Assembly: GCF_003259255.1 (NCBI RefSeq)
Contig: NZ_QGOL01000008.1
Coordinates: 124,001 to 188,000 of the forward strand
DNA: 64,000 nucleotides
Origin: Algoriphagus litoralis
GTDB taxonomy: Bacteria; Bacteroidota; Bacteroidia; Cytophagales; Cyclobacteriaceae
Direction: 5' to 3'
A model generated the notes under the pieces. It was not told the DNA's origin, ran no database searches, and saw only the letters and a program-made list of their open reading frames with translations. Positions 60,784-64,000 of this stretch are shown one piece after another (within the stretch, counting starts at the first letter, position 1; each line of letters starts with the position of its first letter). Made by a program: the position numbers and the translations under genes.

Positions 60784-62793
60784 TTAATTCGTTCCTGAAA
60801 AATAGGCAAAACTTACCGAAAGCTCAGTCCCTTGAACTTCTGGTTTTGAATTCAACTTTACTTTTGCCTGCAGCAAATCTGCCCGGGTATGGAGATTTCG
60901 CCATCCATTTCCTTTACTTGTCAGGAATACATTGGGATCAAAACCTCTCCCGTCATCAAAAATATTCAGCCTGACCATACCTTCCTCAAAGGATAAATCA
61001 ATCAAAATCTGCTTTGCTCCTGAATATTTCAGCACATTGTTGATCCATTCCTGGCATATCCTGAAGAGATTGATTTCCACCAGTTCGTCCAATCGCTTGG
61101 AAATTCCTCTGGATTCGATGTCCAGCTTTGCCTTTTGGCTAATCGATATTCGCGCAGCGAGATCTTCTAAGGCTGTCATTAACCCATGCCGGATCAAGGT
61201 AGCCGGCATCAGATCATAGACGACATTGCTGATTTCCTTTGACATCTCATCCAGCACATCGTCCGTTCGCCCGACGAGTTCCGCTTTGAGCTCGGGCTTG
61301 GTCTTTTCACTTTTCAGCTGTGAGACATACAGGCGGAGAGCAGAAATATATTGCCCAAATCCATCGTGCAGGTCTTGGGCCATTCGCCTGCGCTCTTGTT
61401 CCTGCGATTCCATGGATGCTTGGATGTAAGCTTCCTTCACTCTGATCTCTCGGTCTTTGATGAGGAGCTCTTGATTTCGCTTGTTTCTATTTTGGTAGAA
61501 AATGAAAATCGCCACCAACAATACCAAAAATAGCCCCAGCGCCGCAAATGCAAAGTAATTCCGCTGGAGGACTGCATTTTTTTCAGTCAATTCCGCCTGC
61601 TGAAGGGCTAGTTGACTTTCTTTTTTTTCGACCTCATACTTTACTTGAAGGTCACTGAGCAGTTCTGCGTTTTCCTCCTTGAATATTTCACGATTGACCG
61701 CCTCATACTCTTCCAGGTATTTTGATCCGAGACTGATATCGCCCATGCTGAAGTAAATTTTGGCTAGGGATTTTTTCAAAGTTGGAGAATAATTGACCAA
61801 CTCAGGTTGAGCTTCCAGTACTTTCAGCCCACGGTTTGCAAAGTCCAATGCCTCACCCCTATTACGCAGCGCAATATGTGCAGCTGCAAGATTGCTCAAG
61901 ATGCTAAGCTCCATTTTGGGATCAATCTTATACCCATCACTGGTGTCAAGGGCAATATTCAGATTAGTAATCGCATCTTGATATTGACCAAGTCCATTGT
62001 ATAGGCTACCCAGATTATCATGTACACGATGGTAGAGGGTGAGATTTCCAGCATCTTTAGCATAAGTGATGGCTTGCTTATAGTAGGCTATGGCTTCGTC
62101 CTCATTTCCCTTCAGCTTATAACAGATCCCCAAATTGGCGCTGGAAATGGCCATCCCTCCTTTGTTCCCCATCCGTTTTCGGATTTCCAATGCCTCAAGA
62201 TGATATTTGATTGCTTGGTCATAGAGCTCCAGTTCTTGATTAGCCAGACCGAGATTGCTGAGGCTGTTCACCCAATCGGATTCCTTGGACTCGGGATTTT
62301 GTCTGCTTAGCGTGAGCGCATCATTGAAATACCGAATGGCATCTTCATATTTTGATCTGTTCAGACTGTTCATCCCCAGGTTATTCAAAGACCGCTCTTC
62401 CAGCCTGGACCAATTTTGAGCTTTACTGGCTTCCAAGATTTCCTGAAAAATCAAATAGGAGCTATCCGTCTGCTGATTCACATCATAGTAAATACCGAGA
62501 TTCTGATACAACTCATAGTAGCTTTTATTTTTCCCTGCTTTTTCAGCCAAGCTCAATGACTCGCGCAGCAGCTCTTTTGCGCGGGTCGGGTTATTGAAAA
62601 TATAGAAAAAGGTTAACTCTTTGGCCGCTGCTACCCGAATCGAATCATTTGCCTGGGAGGAATAGACTTGCTCCAAACTATCCATTTTTTGGACTTGCCG
62701 TCCAGCTAATTCACCTGAGACCAAAAAAAACACAGAAATCAACACATAACATCCTGTCGGCAGGCTAGCTTTTCTCCAAAAATCCAAACTCAT
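60784..62793 (-). CDS. TPR-domain sensor histidine kinase (HisKA_3 type)
   Basis: A 669-residue kinase. A signal-like first helix (VLISVFFLVSGELAG) precedes about eight tetratricopeptide repeats (residues 60-390), with signatures such as YELYQNLGIYYD and ISSANLGICYKLKG. One membrane helix (YFAFAALGLFLVLLVAIFIFY) follows, then a coiled coil and the dimerisation domain with the phospho-accepting His in AQDLHDGFGQYIS. The ATPase end has FRICQEWINNVLKYSGA and DDGRGFDP. The periplasmic TPR array should sense a protein or peptide. It is the first gene of the kinase-regulator pair. Confidence 0.92.
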   Translation of the reverse strand: MSLDFWRKASLPTGCYVLISVFFLVSGELAGRQVQKMDSLEQVYSSQANDSIRVAAAKELTFFYIFNNPTRAKELLRESLSLAEKAGKNKSYYELYQNLGIYYDVNQQTDSSYLIFQEILEASKAQNWSRLEERSLNNLGMNSLNRSKYEDAIRYFNDALTLSRQNPESKESDWVNSLSNLGLANQELELYDQAIKYHLEALEIRKRMGNKGGMAISSANLGICYKLKGNEDEAIAYYKQAITYAKDAGNLTLYHRVHDNLGSLYNGLGQYQDAITNLNIALDTSDGYKIDPKMELSILSNLAAAHIALRNRGEALDFANRGLKVLEAQPELVNYSPTLKKSLAKIYFSMGDISLGSKYLEEYEAVNREIFKEENAELLSDLQVKYEVEKKESQLALQQAELTEKNAVLQRNYFAFAALGLFLVLLVAIFIFYQNRNKRNQELLIKDREIRVKEAYIQASMESQEQERRRMAQDLHDGFGQYISALRLYVSQLKSEKTKPELKAELVGRTDDVLDEMSKEISNVVYDLMPATLIRHGLMTALEDLAARISISQKAKLDIESRGISKRLDELVEINLFRICQEWINNVLKYSGAKQILIDLSFEEGMVRLNIFDDGRGFDPNVFLTSKGNGWRNLHTRADLLQAKVKLNSKPEVQGTELSVSFAYFSGTN

Positions 62794-62976
62794 AAAATTC
62801 GTTACGCGATTAATTCAACAGACTAAAATAAATTCTAAAAAAGTGAAATCCTTTGAAAGTAGTCTTTTAAAAACGAAAAAAATACCATAAAACACGTAAA
62901 TAAATTACCCTGAACTTGGGATGTGGAGTTTAATCCGATTTGGTGACCTTCGATACCATAAAACAAATAGAATCGC

Positions 62977-63423
62977 ATGAAAAACTCACTTTTACTCTTC
63001 TTCTTTTTAGCCGTGTTTTCGTTCACCTCTTGTAGCGATGACGAGGATCAAATCCCTTCAGGTTCTCTGAATGTAGAGGCAACCATCAACGGAGCAGACT
63101 GGAAAGCTTCCGGCAACAGCCGAGTAACTTCTTTAGCAGGCGTGACTGTTTTTGCTATTGGAGCAGGAGCTACTGATCGATCGAATATAGCTATCACACT
63201 GGATCGTGAAGCCACAGGAACTTACGATCTGGAAGGAAGAGCGCTATACACTGACGCTGCTCAGACTGTGAATAGTGCAACTTCTGGAACTGTCACCATC
63301 ACCAAGCTTGAAGGCAACAAAGTGTCCGGTACATTCAGCTTCAGAGCCAGTCCGCTAGTAGGAACAGGACCCGAGGTTGTCATCGCCAACGGAAAATTTA
63401 CCGATATCAATATCATGAAGTAA
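62977..63423 (+). CDS. DUF6252-like lipoprotein
   Basis: A 148-residue protein with a lipoprotein signal (FSFTSC, Cys19) followed by an acidic tether (SDDEDQ). The rest is a small beta-sandwich: VEATINGADWKASGN, ALYTDAAQT, and VSGTFSFRAS, with the closing IANGKFTDINI. This is the pattern of DUF6252 lipoproteins in Bacteroidota, of unknown function. It is closed by a strong terminator. Confidence 0.75.
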   Translation: MKNSLLLFFFLAVFSFTSCSDDEDQIPSGSLNVEATINGADWKASGNSRVTSLAGVTVFAIGAGATDRSNIAITLDREATGTYDLEGRALYTDAAQTVNSATSGTVTITKLEGNKVSGTFSFRASPLVGTGPEVVIANGKFTDINIMK

Positions 63424-63431
63424 ATGACTCC

Positions 63432-63479
63432 AAATCAAAAAAGCCTCTGAAACTTACGTTTCAGAGGCTTTTTTGATTT
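63432..63479. terminator. Very strong bidirectional terminator
   Basis: A perfect 22-bp stem at 63432-63453 and 63458-63479, loop TTAC, with GCCTCTG/CAGAGGC at its centre and A and T tracts at its base. It separates the convergent lipoprotein and panB genes. Confidence 0.95.
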
Positions 63480-63486
63480 TTATTTC

Positions 63487-64000
63487 TCAATAACTCTCCG
63501 ATTCATTCGGGAAGTCTTTGGCTTTGACATCGGAGATATACCTTTTGAAAGCATCCAGCATGACCGATTGGAGATCTGCATATTGCCTCAAAAACCGAGG
63601 CTTGAATTCCTGAGTGATTCCAAGCATGTCGTGCATCACCAGCACCTGTCCATCGACATCCCCTCCTGCACCGATTCCGATCACCGGAATGCTGACCGTT
63701 TCAGCTACTTTTTTGGCAAGTGCAGCTGGGATTTTCTCCAGGACCAAGGCAAAACAGCCGCATTCTTCCAGGGTTTTTGCATCCTCCATCAGCTTTTTGG
63801 CTTCCGCATCTTCTTTTGCTCGAACAGTATAAGTGCCAAACTTATAGATCGACTGTGGTGTCAATCCCAAATGCCCCATCACTGGGACGCCAGCACTTAA
63901 TATCCTTAATACAGATTCTTTGATCTCTGATCCACCTTCGACTTTGACCGAATGAGCTCCGGATTCCTTCATGATGCGAATCGCAGATCGAAGCGCTTCT
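63487..64000 (-). CDS. panB: 3-methyl-2-oxobutanoate hydroxymethyltransferase (C-terminal part)
   Basis: The last 170 residues of PanB, cut by the right edge (the frame stays open past 64000). PanB adds a hydroxymethyl group to alpha-ketoisovalerate in pantothenate synthesis. Motifs include [26 protein letters not shown] and [18 protein letters not shown] with the active-site Glu and Asp. The ATG at 63972 that starts an apparent ORF is internal: family sequence (EALRSAIRI) continues upstream. Confidence 0.95.
   Translation of the reverse strand, partial: EALRSAIRIMKESGAHSVKVEGGSEIKESVLRILSAGVPVMGHLGLTPQSIYKFGTYTVRAKEDAEAKKLMEDAKTLEECGCFALVLEKIPAALAKKVAETVSIPVIGIGAGGDVDGQVLVMHDMLGITQEFKPRFLRQYADLQSVMLDAFKRYISDVKAKDFPNESESY

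Noticed and set aside
63487..63972. panB starting at the ATG at 63972
   Set aside because: Family sequence continues in frame to the window edge, so this ATG is internal and the gene is truncated by the window.

Overview
The window comes from the chromosome of a Bacteroidota bacterium, most likely Cytophagales, family Cyclobacteriaceae (Algoriphagus-like). This placement is an inference. It rests on Bacteroidota-type promoters (TTG or TTTG, about 20 bases, then TAnnTTTG), few Shine-Dalgarno sites, a DUF4290 gene next to murA, a DUF6252-like lipoprotein, OmpA proteins with thrombospondin type 3 repeats, TonB-plug/MG2 chimeras, and DnaJ and MurA variants usual in this phylum. There are no rRNA genes, phage genes, transposases or CRISPR arrays.

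Layout. 1-4 kb: tail of a probable VCBS-repeat protein, a vanadium haloperoxidase-like lipoprotein, then a leftward run of ECF sigma factor, anti-sigma factor, gmk and nadD. 4-10.5 kb: a lipid A-type acyltransferase, pcrA/uvrD, DUF4290-murA and a family 61 glycosyltransferase. 10.6-15.3 kb: a sugar-acid dehydratase, an overlapping SDR / acetoacetate-decarboxylase-like / SDR cassette and a lipoprotein. 15.4-19.6 kb: a Tat-exported Nif3-like protein, a CsbD plus coiled-coil lipoprotein pair, and a two-gene GMC dehydrogenase with a Tat-tagged small subunit. 19.9-25.6 kb: a barrel-less MG2/TonB-plug protein, a DUF4143 ATPase flanked by a duplicated prfC tail, and prfC. 25.7-36 kb: a histidine kinase, dps, an ABC exporter pair, dnaJ-grpE, obg, and adk-hpt-peptidase. 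36-46 kb: two tandem OmpA paralogues, upp, sdaA, lipA and gcvP. 46-52 kb: an M28 peptidase, an alpha/beta hydrolase, a DEAD-box helicase, pyrC and tRNA-His. 52-57 kb: a three-gene glycogen/alpha-glucan operon. 57-64 kb: a PQQ-type propeller protein, an exported orphan, a TPR histidine kinase with its response regulator, a DUF6252-like lipoprotein and the end of panB.

Most of the window is housekeeping: nucleotide metabolism (gmk, adk, hpt, upp, pyrC), cofactors (nadD, lipA, panB), glycine and serine breakdown (gcvP, sdaA), envelope (murA, acyltransferase, OmpA) and stress or protein quality control (dnaJ, grpE, dps, CsbD). The clearest sign of genome rearrangement is at 22.5-24.1 kb. There the last 28 codons of prfC and their terminator occur twice, on either side of a DUF4143 ATPase gene. 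Other points worth attention are a MurA with Asp in place of the catalytic Cys, a dihydroorotase with a changed metal motif, the SDR/ADC-like/SDR cassette, and gmk translationally coupled to an anti-sigma factor.
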